Of a stretch of 64,000 nt of DNA, positions 11,088 through 22,099 are shown one piece after another (position 1 is the first letter of the stretch; each line of letters begins with the position of its first letter). Position numbers and translations under genes: made by a program. Location: positions 6,747,974-6,811,973 of the forward strand of contig ML662465.1 in NCBI GenBank assembly GCA_007570785.1, in the 5' to 3' direction. The DNA comes from Antilocapra americana (Eukaryota; Chordata; Mammalia; Artiodactyla; Antilocapridae). The notes beneath the pieces are model-generated. The model did not search any database. It had not been told where the DNA came from and worked only from the letters and a program-made list of their open reading frames with translations.

Positions 11088-11450
11088 AGCAGTTTCATTT
11101 TTACATATGTAATCCAGAGAAAATTCTGCATATATAAAGAAAAAGATACAGATGTTCACTGCATTATTATTTATAATAGCGAAGGAAACCTAAACACTGA
11201 TGGATAGAGGAATGGTTAAATTAATTATAGTACACACGCTATGGAATACTGAAAAGAATGAGATAAGTCTGTGCATACTAATATGGGAAGATTTCTTAAG
11301 ACATCATGAGAAAAAAGCAAACCATAGAACAATACGTATCATGAGATTTATTTAAAAATGAAATGTACATGTCTGTACATTTATACATATATACATAGAT
11401 GCATAGGAAGCTGAGTAACCACTCTTATATCTGGAAAGGGAGGGTAGGAA
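11088..11450 (+). mobile_element. Degraded L1 fragment
   Basis: TTTTACCCAGCAGTTTCATT, GTTCACTGCATTATTATTTA and CTATGGAATACTGAAAAGAA correspond to the L1 ORF2 end. There is no poly(A). Confidence 0.65.
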
Positions 11451-11479
11451 AATTAGATATGAGCAAGAAAACCTGTATT

Positions 11480-11598
11480 TTTTTTTTTGGCCATGCCGCA
11501 TGGTTTGCAGGATTTTAGTTCCTCCCCTTAGGGATTGAACCTGGGCCCCAGCAGTGAAAGTGCCGAGTCCTAACCATTGGAATGCCAGGGAATTCCCT
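11480..11598 (-). mobile_element. CHR-1-type SINE, minus strand
   Basis: A T-run with GGCCATGCCGCATGG through TTGGAATGCCAGGGAATTCC. Confidence 0.9.
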
Positions 11599-11633
11599 CA
11601 GCTTTCATTTTACAATTTAAAATGCATTCATAT

Positions 11634-12420
11634 ACAGTTGATCCTCATTATTTGTGGATTTCACACTTGCAAATATGCTCACTCACTAAAATTTATTTGT
11701 AACCCTCAAATTAACAGCTCAGGCACTTGAGTGGGCATCCAAAGACAGCAGCACGTGTGCAGGATGCAAAAACACCTGAGTCACCTGACATACACATTAT
11801 CAGTTGAAGTCCAACCAGGTGATGCTCCGCCTTGTTTAGGCTCTCATACGGAAAACAAGTGTCCTTTCCATGGTCTCTTTATGCCATGTTTTTACATTTG
11901 TGAGGTTTTTATTGGTGATTTTACTGTTCACTTTTTAGGGGGCTGTGCTTCAGGGCATGTAGGATCTTGGTTCCTTGACCAGGGATCAAATTGGCACCCC
12001 CTACATTGGAACTGCAGTCCTAACCACTGGACCCCCAGGTAAGTCCAGAATTTGCTGTCTAAAATGGCCCCCAAGTATAATGCCAAAGTGCTGCCTAGTG
12101 TGCCAAAGCACAGGAAGGCTGTGGCGTGACTTTCAGAGAAAATATACGTGTCAGACACACTCCGTTCAGACTTGAGTTATAGTGCTGTTGGCACTATATT
12201 ATTATATATTAGTAGTTTATAATATTAATATATCATTGATTTATTGAATCCTTAAGTGGTCTTTAAACAGAAACACAAAACTAGGTTATGTATTGATTGG
12301 TTGATGAAATGTGACCATAGGCTCACAGTAACCTAACCCTTAGGGACAATAATCCACTATTTACTAATCCAGTGTTTGCAGTGATTTTGTAGAACATAAC
12401 TACCAAATGAGAATCAAATC
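11634..12420 (+). mobile_element. Second Tigger-group transposon relic
   Basis: The start CAGTTGATCCTCATTATTTG followed by CTAAAATTTATTTGTAACCC, and the small relic frame ATGGCCCCCAAGTATAATGC (from 12066), which reads MAPKYNAKVLPSVPKHRK, fit a Tigger-group element different from the 5.9-kb copy. It ends near ACATAACTACCAAATGAGAA. It is interrupted by a CHR SINE at 11932-12046 and an AT-rich stretch at 12185-12240. Confidence 0.75.
11932..12046 (-). mobile_element. CHR SINE, minus strand, inside a Tigger relic
   Basis: TTTTAGGGGGCTGTGCTTCA through CCACTGGACCCCCAGGTAAG. It splits the transposon before its small reading frame. Confidence 0.85.
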
Positions 12421-12881
12421 AAAGTTAAACAAAAAAGGCGCAGGAGTTATGTTAACCAGAGTCCATTAAAAATAGAGAAATAAAGTCCTCAGCAGGGGTC
12501 AAGTGTCCTTTTACCTCTCCTATGCACTCAAACTCCACATCCTTGACCTGCCTACTCTTCACGGGGTGATGACAGAGCTGTTTGGACTTTTCTAAACTTA
12601 AGTTTTATTTCACAAGGCCCCAAACAAAAGAATTATAGAAACCAGAACAAATTACTATTGAAACCCAAGGTTCATTCAAAATGACTGAAGATTTTACTGT
12701 GAAAATGATATCTTGGTCAGCTTGAACCTGAACCAATATGTTAGCCACTAGCTGTATTTGGTTATTAAGAACCTGAACTACATCTATCATAACACTTTTT
12801 AAACACTAATCAAAAATCTTTTTAAATTTAAGAAATGCAGAGAGCAGACAAATTGTTATTTTCAGGATCCAATACCTATTC
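12421..12881. other. No recognised feature
   Basis: Unique-looking sequence between the second Tigger relic and a BovB copy. Confidence 0.55.
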
Positions 12882-13555
12882 ATTTTTGTTGTTCAGTCAC
12901 CAAGTTGTGTCTGACTCTGCGCCTCAGTGGACTACAGCATGTCATGCCCCTGTCTTCCACTACCTTCTGGAGTTTGCTCAAATTCATGTCCATTGAGGCA
13001 GTGAAGCTATTTAACCATTTCATCCTTTGCCACCCCATTCTCCTTTTGCCTTCAATCTTTCCCAGCATCAGAGTCTTTTCCAGTAAGTCTGCTTTTCGCA
13101 TCAGGTGGCCAAAGTATTGGAGCTTCAGCTTCAGTATCAGTCCTTCCAGTGAATACTCAGGGTTGAAGTCCTTTAGGATTAACTGGTTTGATCTCCTTGC
13201 TGTCCAAAGGAGTCCCAAGAGTCTTCTCCAGCACCACAATTCAAAAACATCAATTCTTTGGCACTCAGCCTTCTTTATGGTCTAACTCTCATATCCATAC
13301 ATGTCTACTGGAAAAATCATGGCTTTGACTATACAGACCGCTGTTGCCAAAGTGATGTCTCTGCTTTTCAGTATGCTATCTAGGTTTGTCACAGTTTTCC
13401 TTGCAAGGAGCAAGCATCTTTTAATTTCATGGCTGCAGTCACCATCTGCAGTGATTTTGGAGCCCAAGAAAAGAAAATCTGTCACTGTTTCCATTGTTTG
13501 TCCATCTATTTGCCATGAAGTGATGGGATTAGATGTCATGATCTTGGTTTTAATT
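12882..13555 (-). mobile_element. BovB LINE 3' part, antisense
   Basis: Minus-strand relics run from MTSNPITSWQIDGQTMETVT and FLFLGSKITADGDC to [20 protein letters not shown] and HNLVTEQQ, the C-terminal third of BovB ORF2. The 3' tail TTGTTGTTCAGTCACCAAG is near 12886. Confidence 0.92.
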
Positions 13556-13569
13556 TTTATGTTTTTAAA

Positions 13570-13919
13570 TTATTAAAGTATGATAACACATTTAAATGAG
13601 ACTTGGAAGATACAGAACAAGGTTACATATAATTCCACTATATATTATAATTATTTTTAAGTAGATAAATTAAGATTTTTAGTTGGAGTTTCAACAACAA
13701 ACTCTCAAAAATTAATAGAAGCAATATACAGAGAAGTAGAAGGATACAGTCGATGTGAAAAACACTGTGAACCAACTCAACATAATTAAGATTTATACAA
13801 TTTTTGCACAACAGTAGGATACACATTCTACTCAGTACCCACAGACTGTAAACTACAAGACACTGGATCATATCCAGGGATATAAAACAAGGTGCAAACA
13901 TTTCATGGTCTAAAGGTAC
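13570..13919 (+). mobile_element. Degraded L1 ORF2 fragment
   Basis: Stretches such as GCACAACAGTAGGATACACA, TTCTACTCAGTACCC and ATCATATCCAGGGATATAAA resemble the L1 ORF2 region after the endonuclease domain. It is AT-rich with stops in all frames. Confidence 0.55.
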
Positions 13920-14193
13920 TGACTGGGAAAGGAGTACGTCAAGGCTGTATATTGTCACCCTACTGATTTAACTTATATGCAGAGTACATCATGCGAAATG
14001 CCAGACTGGATAAAGCACAAGCTGGAATCAAGATTGCCGGGAGAAATACCAATAACTTCAAATATGCAGATGACACCACCCTTATGGCAGAAAGCAAAGA
14101 GGAACTAAAGAGCCTCTTGATAAAGGTAAAAGAGGAGAGTGAAAAAGTTGGCTTAAAACTCAACATTCAAAAAACTAAGATCATGGCATCTGG
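13920..14193 (+). mobile_element. BovB fragment A: reverse transcriptase piece, sense
   Basis: The text encodes relics GKGVRQGCILSP, then MRNARLDKAQAGIKIAGRNT and YADDTTLMAESKEELKSLL, so the catalytic YADD motif is intact. It stops at CATCTGGTC, where the next BovB piece begins. Confidence 0.9.
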
Positions 14194-14455
14194 TCATAGC
14201 AAACACTCTCTTCCAACAACACAAGAGAAAACTCTACACTTGGACATAAACAGATGGTCAATACCAAAATCAGACTGATTATATTCTTTGCAGTCAAAGA
14301 TGGAGAAGCTCTATACAGTCAGCAAAAACAAGACTGGGAGCTGACTGTGGCTCAGATCATGAACTTCTTATTGACAAATTCAGACTTAAATTGAAGAAAG
14401 TAGGGAAAATGACTAGACCATTCATGTATGACCTAAATCAAATCCCTTACAATCT
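14188..14455 (+). mobile_element. BovB fragment B: endonuclease-end piece, sense
   Basis: This piece begins at CTGGTCATAGCAAACACTC and runs through CAAAATCAGACTGATTATAT and ATCATGAACTTCTTATTG to CAAATCCCTTAC. In an intact BovB this region lies upstream of fragment A, so the order is swapped. The six bases CTGGTC belong to both sources. Confidence 0.88.
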
Positions 14456-15515
14456 CTCATTTTCAAGAGATCTCTAGTCTTTCCAAGTTTATTGTTTTCC
14501 TCTGTTTCTTTGCATTGTTCAGTTAAGAAAGCCTTCTTATATCTCCCTGCTATTCTCTGGAATTCTGCATTCAGTCAGGTGTATCTTTCCCTTTCTCCTT
14601 TGCCTTTTGCTTCTCTTCTTTTCTCAGCAATTTGTAAAGCCTCCTCAGACAACGACTTTGCCTTCCTGCATTTCGTTTTCTTTGGGATGGTTTTGGTCAA
14701 TGCCTCCTGTACAATGTTACACACCTCTGTTCATAGATCTTCAGGCACTCTACCAGGTCTAATCCCTTGAATCTATCTGTCACCTCCACATTATAATCAT
14801 AAGGGATTTGATTTAGGTCATACCTGAATGGCCTAGTGCTTTTCCCTGCTTTCTTCAATTTATGTCTGAATTTTGCAAAAAGGAGCTCTTGATCTGAGCC
14901 ACAGTCAGCACCAGGTCTTATTGTTGCTGACTGTATAGCACTTCTTCGTCTTTGGCTGCAAAGAATATAATCAATCTGATTTTGGTATTGACCATCTATC
15001 TGGTAATGTCCATGTGTTGGGTCCACTCTTGTGTTGCTGGAAAAGGGTTCTCACTCTTGCCTCTCTTGCTTGACCATGTCCAGTTCACCTTGAGTCATGG
15101 ACCTAACATTCCAGATTACAACGCAACATTGCTCTTTACAGCATGGGACTTTAGTTTCACCACCAGATACATCCACAACTGAGCATCATTCCTGCTTTGG
15201 CTCAGATGTTTCATTCTTACTAGAGCTCTTAGAAGTTGCCCTCCACTCTTCCCCAGTAGCACACTGGACACCTTCCAACCTGGGGGGAGGCACATCTTCC
15301 AGTGTCACATCTTTTTGCCTCTTCATAGTGTTCATGGGGTTCTCGTGGCAAGAATACTGGAGCGGGTTGCCATTTCCTTCTCCACTGGACCACATATTTT
15401 GTCAGAACTCTTCACTATGACCTGTATGTCTTGGGTAGCCCTGCAGGCAAGGCGCATAGCTTCACTGAGCTATGCAAGGCCCCTCACCATGACAAGGCTG
15501 TGAGCCATGAAGGGG
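14456..15515 (-). mobile_element. BovB fragment C: 5' half, antisense, internally deleted
   Basis: The minus strand encodes MDPTHGHYQIDGQYQNQIDY then ILCSQRRRSAIQSATIRPGA (14697-15026), the end of the endonuclease domain. Beyond 15045 it jumps to 5' sequence (TTCATGGGGTTCTCGTGGCA and the GACCACAT region). Its 14760-15005 part is the inverted partner of fragment B. Confidence 0.88.
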
Positions 15516-15621
15516 ATTTTTTTTTTGTCAGTTACTAAATATTATACTACCCACCAATGACCACAGCCAACATTAGAGAATTCAATACAATTTACTTATA
15601 ACATCTTATGGGAAAACACAA

Positions 15622-15650
15622 ATGAACTTTTTGGCCAACCCAATACAAAT
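15622..15650. mobile_element. Mariner-type inverted-repeat remnant
   Basis: AACTTTTTGGCCAACCCAAT matches the terminal repeat of ruminant mariner elements in reverse. No partner repeat or transposase was seen nearby, so it is a stub. Confidence 0.55.
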
Positions 15651-15682
15651 ATCATGGGAGATCTAGTCCAAATATTGCTCTT

Positions 15683-15795
15683 CTGGGAATCCTGTGGTGA
15701 TCCAGTGGTTATGACTGGGCGGTTTCACTGCTGTGGCCTGGGTTTAATCCTGGAGCAGGGATCTAAGATCCTGCAAGCCACAAGGGGAGGTAAAA
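15683..15795 (+). mobile_element. CHR-1-type SINE, plus strand
   Basis: GGGAATCCTGTGGTGATCCA, TAAGATCCTGCAAGCCACAA and a short A-rich end. Confidence 0.85.
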
Positions 15796-16039
15796 AATAC
15801 CCTTCCCACTCGGATAAAGTGTCATAAGAAAATATGCTGCATTTTTCTCAAATATCCAAACTTCACACTATGCATTAGCTACAGATGATAGACAGAATCT
15901 TGACTGTGTGGTAAGATTCAAACACCAGATTCTTTCCTTTCACTTAGTTATATTATTGCTGTTAAACCTAAGCTCATCAGATAATGCAGAATAACTTGTT
16001 AAGCTGTTTGAAAGCTATCCTTATTTAACGTAAGGGCCA

Positions 16040-16280
16040 GTGAAGGGCAGCACAGGATACTGGCTAATAGCATAGTAAGCCACAGTAAGTCTGTCTGGGG
16101 TACTGTCACTCTGCACCTTCAGGCAAGTAACTTATCCTCTCTATCTCCCTTTATTCATCTGTAAAATGGAGATAATAAAGAGTACCTGTCTTACAGGCTA
16201 CTGAAGATTAAGTGAGTTTAATATTAATAAAAAGCTTAGAACAGTGTGTGGTACACAGAAGTGCTTAATAAATTAGTTAT
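16040..16280 (+). mobile_element. MIR SINE, sense
   Basis: TTCAGGCAAGTAACTTATCC, ATTCATCTGTAAAATGGAGA and GAACAGTGTGTGGTACACAG follow the MIR consensus closely. Confidence 0.85.
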
Positions 16281-16515
16281 TAACATTGAGAAGATGTTTC
16301 ATATAAACAAAACACTTCTGGCTACCTAACTTGGGGAACAGGTAACTAAACCCTTTCAAGGGGTTGTATTCTATACAACTATTTCCTATACTATTTTTAG
16401 CCCATTGATATTTCAGAATTTCTCAAACTTACCTCAACTGAATACATATTTGAGGCAATCGAGGCATCTTAGCCTATGTCCTCTTTTGTAAATAGAGACC
16501 TTCTATTACCTATGT

Positions 16516-16725
16516 GGGCTTCCCAGACGGCTCAGTGGTAAAACACCTGCCTGCTAATGCAAGAGACTCAGGTTCAATCCCTGGGTCAGGAAGATCCTTT
16601 GGGGGAGGAACTGACAACCCACTCAGCATTCTTGCCTGGAGAATCCCATGGACAGAGAAGCCTGGAGGGCTACAGTCTATGGTGTTGCAAAGAGCCAGAC
16701 ATGAACGACTGAGTAGGCACACATG
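16516..16725 (+). mobile_element. Bov-tA SINE, plus strand
   Basis: It runs from GGGCTTCCCAGACGGCTCAG to GAACGACTGAGTAGGCACAC. Confidence 0.92.
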
Positions 16726-17279
16726 CACACATTATTATACAGGGTTGCTAAAAGTATTTAGTAAGTTAAATACAGTATAAACAGCATAGTGCCTAGGTGT
16801 TCCTCCCATTTAGTTTCAACTGATTTCTACATATCCAAATCTAGAGAAAACTGAGCAGACTGGTTTCCTTTGCCCTGAGCCAGGGCCCTACATTCACTTG
16901 GTAGCTTCTGGTGCTCAGGTAAAAATAAACATCCTCCATGTGTAAAATGATGGCAAGCATAACATATGGAATTGTGATCAAAGTCCATAAAAACTTGAGG
17001 AGAAAATGAATGTAATTATGCTCCAGCAAATCACAGGAACTATCTTTTGAGTTGAAAGTCAGGTAAATTTTAAATACTTATAAAATACTCTGTATATGCA
17101 GTTTATTATTCCATGAAGTGAGACAGTTTAAAAGCATTAAAAAAAGGTGTAAGTAAAAATCTCCAGATGACAGAGTTGTGATGAAGTATCAAGAGAAGAA
17201 ACACATTTTTAGGATTACTTCTTACTTTGAAAACTGTCAGGTAACTGCTGACTAAGTCCACCAGTCAGAAGCCTAATGC
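16726..17279. other. No recognised feature
   Basis: Unique-looking sequence between two Bov-tA elements in opposite orientation. Confidence 0.55.
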
Positions 17280-17500
17280 TGCTTGTGCATGCATGTTTAG
17301 TCCCTCAGTGGTGCCCAGCTCTTTGTGATCCTTTAGACTGTATCCTGCAAGCCTCCTCTGTCCATGGAATTTTTCAAGCAAGGATACTGGAGTGGGGTGC
17401 CATTTCCTCCTTCAGGGTATCTTCCTGACCAGGGACTGAACCCATATCTCCTGTGTCTCTTGCACTGTCTCTTTACACACTGAGCCATTGAGGAAGCACA
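17280..17500 (-). mobile_element. Bov-tA SINE, minus strand
   Basis: TAGTCCCTCAGTGGTGCCCA through CACACTGAGCCATTGAGGAA. It is more diverged than its neighbours. Confidence 0.88.
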
Positions 17501-17883
17501 ATGCTCCTCAGAGGGGCTTAAATTCCTCTTTGGTGAGTCTGTTGCATCTCCCAGAGCAGCTGTTTTGGACCTTTCCATTCTCCTCAAATTCTCTTATGCC
17601 TGGCCAGAGTAGATAAACTTTTTTCTCACTTAAAGGGGGGGAAAAAACTGAGGTCATGTTAATGAAGCAACCTCATTTGCCCTCCTTTTCACCTGAAAAC
17701 ATCTTTGAAGCTCAGTGCATAATCTCAGAATTTATCTATACCATCTTTTCTTGTATGTTTTTGTTACTGTTGCTGTTGTTTTAAGAGCTTAACAATAATT
17801 TTCATAGTGATCTTTTAATTGATGTATAGTTGATATAACTTCCTGTTTCTTTTAAAGGAGATGAACTCCTCCCTCCCAAAGCT

Positions 17884-18893
17884 TTGCTGTTGTTCAGTCA
17901 CTCTGTCCTGTCTCTTTGCAACCCCATGGACTGCAGCACGCCAGGCTTCCCTGTCCATCACTATCTCCCAGAGCTTGCTCAAACTCATATCCATTGAGTC
18001 AGGGATGCCATCCAACCATCTTGTCCTCTGTCTCCCTTTCTCCTCCTGTCCTCAATCTTTCCAAGAATCAGGGTCTTTTCTAATAGTCAGCTCTTCGCAT
18101 CAGGTGGCCAAAGTATTGAAGCTTCAGCATCGGTCCTTCCAAAGAATATTCAGGGTTGATTTCCTTTAGGTTTGATCTCCTTGCAGTCCAAGGGACTCTC
18201 AAGAGTCTTTTCCAACACCACAGTTCAAAAGCATCAGTTTTTCAGCATTCAGCCTTCTCTATGGTCCAACTCTCAGATCCATACATGACTAATGGAAAAA
18301 TCATAGCTTTCACCAGACAGATCTTTGGTGGCCAAAGAATGCCTCTGCTTTTTAATACCCTGCCTAGGTTTGTCATAGCTTTTCTTCCAAGGAGCAAGCA
18401 TCTTTTAATTTTGGGGCTGCAGTCACCATCTGCAGTAATTCTGGAGCCCAAGAAGATAAAAGTCTGTCACTGTTTCCATTGTTTCCCCATCTATTTGCCA
18501 TGAAGTGATGGGACCAGATATCATGATCTTCATTTCTGAATGATGAGTTTTAAGCCAGCTTTTTTAGTTTCCTCTTTCACCTTCATCAAGAGGCTCTTTA
18601 GTTCCTCTTTGCTTTCTGCAATAAGGGTGGTATCATCTGTATATCTGAGGTTACTGGTATTTCTCCTGGCAATCTTGATTCCAGCTTGTGCTTCATCCAG
18701 CCTGACATTTTGCATGATGTACTCTGCATATAAATTAAATAAGCAGGGTGACAATATACAGTCTTTACGTACTCCTTTCCCAATTTTGAGCCAGTCCATT
18801 GTTTCATGTCTATTTCAAACTGTTGCTTCTTGGCATGCATACATGTTTCTCAGGAGGTAGGTAAAGTGGTCTCATATTCCCATCTCTTTAAGC
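17884..18893 (-). mobile_element. BovB LINE, 3' kilobase, antisense
   Basis: Relic peptides on the minus strand are GKGVRKDCILSPCLFNLYAE, then YTDDTTLIAESKEELKSLLM (YADD changed to YTDD), then GSRITADGDCSPKIKRCLLL. The 3' end is TTGTTCAGTCACTCTG near 17890. It is truncated upstream near 18893. Confidence 0.92.
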
Positions 18894-19044
18894 TTAACCT
18901 TTATCTGATTTCCTTCCCATCCTTTCTTTTGACTTCAGTTGCCTCCTGGACCAGTGTGTCTTAGTATTTAACCATATCAGAATCTCTTTAATGGGTGCAT
19001 GTATGCATCTTGGCGGGTATTGAGAGGGTTTGCTGTCATGTTCT

Positions 19045-19246
19045 TTTCGTTAAGTGATGTCTGACTCTTTGGAGACCCTATAGACTGTAGCTCGCCAGGC
19101 TCCTCTGTCCATGGGATTTCCCAGGTAAGAATACTGGTGTGAGTTGTCATTTCCTTCTTCAGGGTGTTTTCCCGACCCAAGGATCAACCCATGTCTCCTG
19201 CATTGGCAGGTGAATTCTTTACCGCTAAGCCATTAAGAAAGCCCGA
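19045..19246 (-). mobile_element. Bov-tA SINE, minus strand
   Basis: TCGTTAAGTGATGTCTGACT through TTTACCGCTAAGCCATTAAG. Confidence 0.9.
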
Positions 19247-19254
19247 GGAGGGGT

Positions 19255-19330
19255 ACTTGTTTTAAAATGCTGATTATCTGGTTCTCAGGCCTACTGAATC
19301 AGATTCTCCTTATATGGCACATTTTAAACA
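19255..19330. mobile_element. MER5A-like fragment
   Basis: GGTTCTCAGGCCTACTGAAT and CAGATTCTCC resemble the MER5A core. Only about 75 bp is present. Confidence 0.45.
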
Positions 19331-19338
19331 AAATCCTT

Positions 19339-19464
19339 TTTTTTGAGGGGTGGGCACAAGGCAAGTGGAACCTTAGTTCCCTGACCAGGGAACAATGGAT
19401 CAAATCCATGCCCCCTGCAGTGGAAGTGCAGAGTCTTAACCACTAGACCACCAGGGAAGTCCAG
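19339..19464 (-). mobile_element. CHR-1-type SINE, minus strand
   Basis: A T-run, GGAACCTTAGTTCCCTGACC through ACTAGACCACCAGGGAAGTC. Confidence 0.9.
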
Positions 19465-19638
19465 GTAAAATCCTCTTGTTGTCCTTATGCACATTAAAAT
19501 TTGGTAACTGTCTTAGACTATGGATCTTTCTTCTCTCTACAAATGTAATGTTTATGTTTTTATATAAAAAACAAAACAAACTATACTTCTCTTAAAAGAC
19601 TATTCAGATTGCAGACTGCCACATCTCTTCCTTTATTT

Positions 19639-19975
19639 AAAAAATAATTTATTTATAGTTGCGCTGGGTCCTGGCTGCTGTGCACGGGCTCTCTCTAGTT
19701 GCAATGAGCCAGAGCTACTCTTTTCTTCAGTACACAGGCTTCTCATTGCAGTGGCTTCTCTTGTTGCGGAGGACAGGCTCTAGGCACATGAGTGGGCTCC
19801 AGCAGATGCAGCATATGGGCTTAGTAGTTGTGGTTGCAGGCCCAAGAGTGAGCAGGCTCCAGTAGCTCGGGTGCACGGGCTTAGGCACTCTGAGCCTCAT
19901 GCAGTCCTCCCAGACTAGGCATCAAACCCTCATCCCCTGCACTGGCAGGTGGATTCTTATCCACTGGACCACCAC
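19639..19975 (-). mobile_element. CHR-2 SINE, minus strand
   Basis: AAAAATAATTTATTTATAGT through CTTATCCACTGGACCACCAC, full length. Confidence 0.9.
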
Positions 19976-20399
19976 TTCTCTTCCTATTTAGCTCTGGGAG
20001 GTGGGGAGGGGCGGTGACTTATCTCATTAACTTGTTCTTCATACCCTCTGTAACATGATTTTCACTTAATTGCTCTATATAGGCTGTTCTTTCCAAGATC
20101 ATTCTTGTCCTCTCAGTTTCTAAACCCAAAGATCTTCTCCAGTCCTCATTTTCTTTAGCTTTTCTGTAGCTTGCGACACTGGCAGCTCCCCCTTCCTGGT
20201 TCTGTCTTTGCCATCCTGAAACCATACTCCTGTTGTTCTCCCGTCTCTGGGGCTGCCTCTTCTGTTTAGTTGCATCTTCCCCCTTAAATGTTGTAAATCC
20301 CAAGGCCCTTAATTCTTTACAGAATTTTAGCCTCATCTTCTACCTGCTTGGGTAATCTTACTGTTACTTCAGACACACAATGCATATAAGAGGTAACTT
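19976..20399. other. No recognised feature
   Basis: A 105-codon minus-strand frame (20019-20336) is open but low-complexity, has no known motif, and lacks conserved flanks. I judge it chance. Confidence 0.5.
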
Positions 20400-20520
20400 T
20401 CTGATTTCCCAGTTTTCTTCATTCATTCAAATATTTACTGCCCATCACTATATATGCTAGGCACTGTCTTAAGTACTGGACATAAAAAGTTGTAAAGGGA
20501 GATGAATGCAGAGACTCTCA
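20400..20520 (-). mobile_element. L2 3' terminus, antisense
   Basis: ATTCATTCAAATATTTACTG and ATGCTAGGCACTGTCTTAAG are the reversed L2 end (AAATATTTGTTGAATGAAT type). Confidence 0.65.
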
Positions 20521-20739
20521 ATAATGAAACTGTCACTGCTTCAATTACCCATTTTGGAAATCATGAACCTATCCTGTTGCTTGCCTCATTCTGTCCCTTC
20601 TAATATATTAAAAATTATTCTTTCTTTGTAATTTTTGTTTGTTCCATTTCCACTACTGTCATCTGTATCTAGATTTTCTAATATTGAAATTATTCTAATA
20701 ACTTCTTAACTAGTCTCTCTTCTTCTAGTCCCTCCTTCT

Positions 20740-21010
20740 ATTTCATTCATTCACCACATATTTACTGAATGCCTTCTGTGGGCAAGGCACTCTTCTGGGT
20801 ACTGGGATATAGCAGTAAGGCAAAGAACATCCCTTTTTTCATGAAGAATATATCCTGGTGGAGGGAGAAAGGAAAAAAGAATTGTAGACAGTCACAAATG
20901 TCACTATAATACTGGAAAATTATATGGGGTTAGGAGTTAAAAAAGAAGAGGAAGCAAATCTTAGATTCTCAGAGTGGTTAGGGAAGGCCTCTGTGATCCT
21001 ATCACATTAC
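20740..21010 (-). mobile_element. L2 3' region, antisense
   Basis: CATTCATTCACCACATATTT, GGGCAAGGCACTCTTCTGGG, GGGATATAGCAGTAAGGC and, at the end, TTAGGGAAGGCCTCTGTGAT are reversed L2 segments in the right order. Confidence 0.75.
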
Positions 21011-21227
21011 TGATAAGTTAATTTTCTCAAAACACCACTTTCATGTTATCTCTCTGCTAATTGTTCTTTTTGCTGTTATTGTAAATGAAATCATTACCTT
21101 CTTCATTTTTACAGGCTATCTACTAATTATAAAATAAAGGCCAAAAATTCCCACCTAACTTTCCAATTTAATTTTCTAAAATCTCCTATAGATTCTGCTT
21201 CAGCTCAAAGTTACTGAGTGCTGAATA

Positions 21228-21243
21228 GGATATGTCTGCCATT
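21228..21243. repeat. Target-site duplication, left copy (chimeric retrocopy)
   Basis: GGATATGTCTGCCATT here equals 22034-22049 exactly. The preceding A also matches, giving up to 17 bp. Confidence 0.9.
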
Positions 21244-22033
21244 CTAAAGGAGATCAGTCCTGGGTGTTCACTGGGAGGACTGATGTTGAAGCTGAAATTC
21301 CAATATTTTAGCCACCTGATGCAAAGAGCTGACTCATTTGAAAAGACCCTGATGTTAGAAAGCTTGAGAGCAGGAGGAGAAGCGGACGACAGGATGAAAT
21401 GTCTGGATGGCATCATCAACTCAATGGAGATGAGTTTGGGTAAACTCTGGGAGTTGGCAATGGACAGGGAGGCATGGTGTCCTGCCAGTCCACGGGGTCA
21501 CAAAGAGTCAGACATGACTGAGAGGCCAAACTGAACAGTTATGTGTGAAATAGGTGGGCAGTGATGCCTTAGTTTTAACTTGCATTCATTTACTGGCTAA
21601 TGTTGTTGAAAATCTTTTCATGCATCTATATCTTTGGCAAAATATCTATTCCTGTCTCTTGTCCATTTTTATCTGATTTGTTTCCACTCTTGCGTATTGA
21701 ATGTTCTTTTTATGTTCTTGATACTATCCCCCTTTTATGAATCTGGTTTTCAAATAGTTTCTCCCAATCTGTAGCTTCTCTTTTATTCTCTTACCAGGAT
21801 ATTTTATAGAGCAAATTTTTCATCTTGATTAAAACAAATATTGTTTTAATTTCATAGACCATATATTTTGATGTCATGTCTAAGAAATCTTTGACTCACT
21901 CTAGATCCTGAAGAGTTTTCCTCAGTTTTCATTCTAAAAGCTTTATAATTTTATCCTTTACACTTTACCAAATGATTCATTTTGTTTGTTTTTAATAAAG
22001 TGTGGGGCTTGAAGCTTAAAAAAAAAAAAAAAG
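21244..22033 (+). mobile_element. Chimeric poly(A) retrocopy: BovB 3' end plus 480 bp of other sequence
   Basis: The insert is bounded by a perfect 16-bp target-site duplication, GGATATGTCTGCCATT. It opens with a sense-strand BovB 3' end (21244 to about 21537, encoding the relic LKEISPG...SLGKLWEL...TERPN tail). It continues for about 480 bp that is not BovB (21538-22017; part looks like antisense L1), carries AATAAA at 21994-21999, and ends in a 16-nt poly(A). BovB itself does not end in poly(A), so the molecule was probably a readthrough transcript polyadenylated downstream and inserted by L1 machinery. Confidence 0.85.
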
Positions 22034-22049
22034 GATATGTCTGCCATTG
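22034..22049. repeat. Target-site duplication, right copy (chimeric retrocopy)
   Basis: GGATATGTCTGCCATT immediately follows the 16-nt A-tail and is identical to the left copy 790 bp upstream of the tail end. Confidence 0.9.
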
Positions 22050-22099
22050 TATTTTTTTCCCTTCAAAAAATACCCAACTGAATACATATTCCCCAAAAG

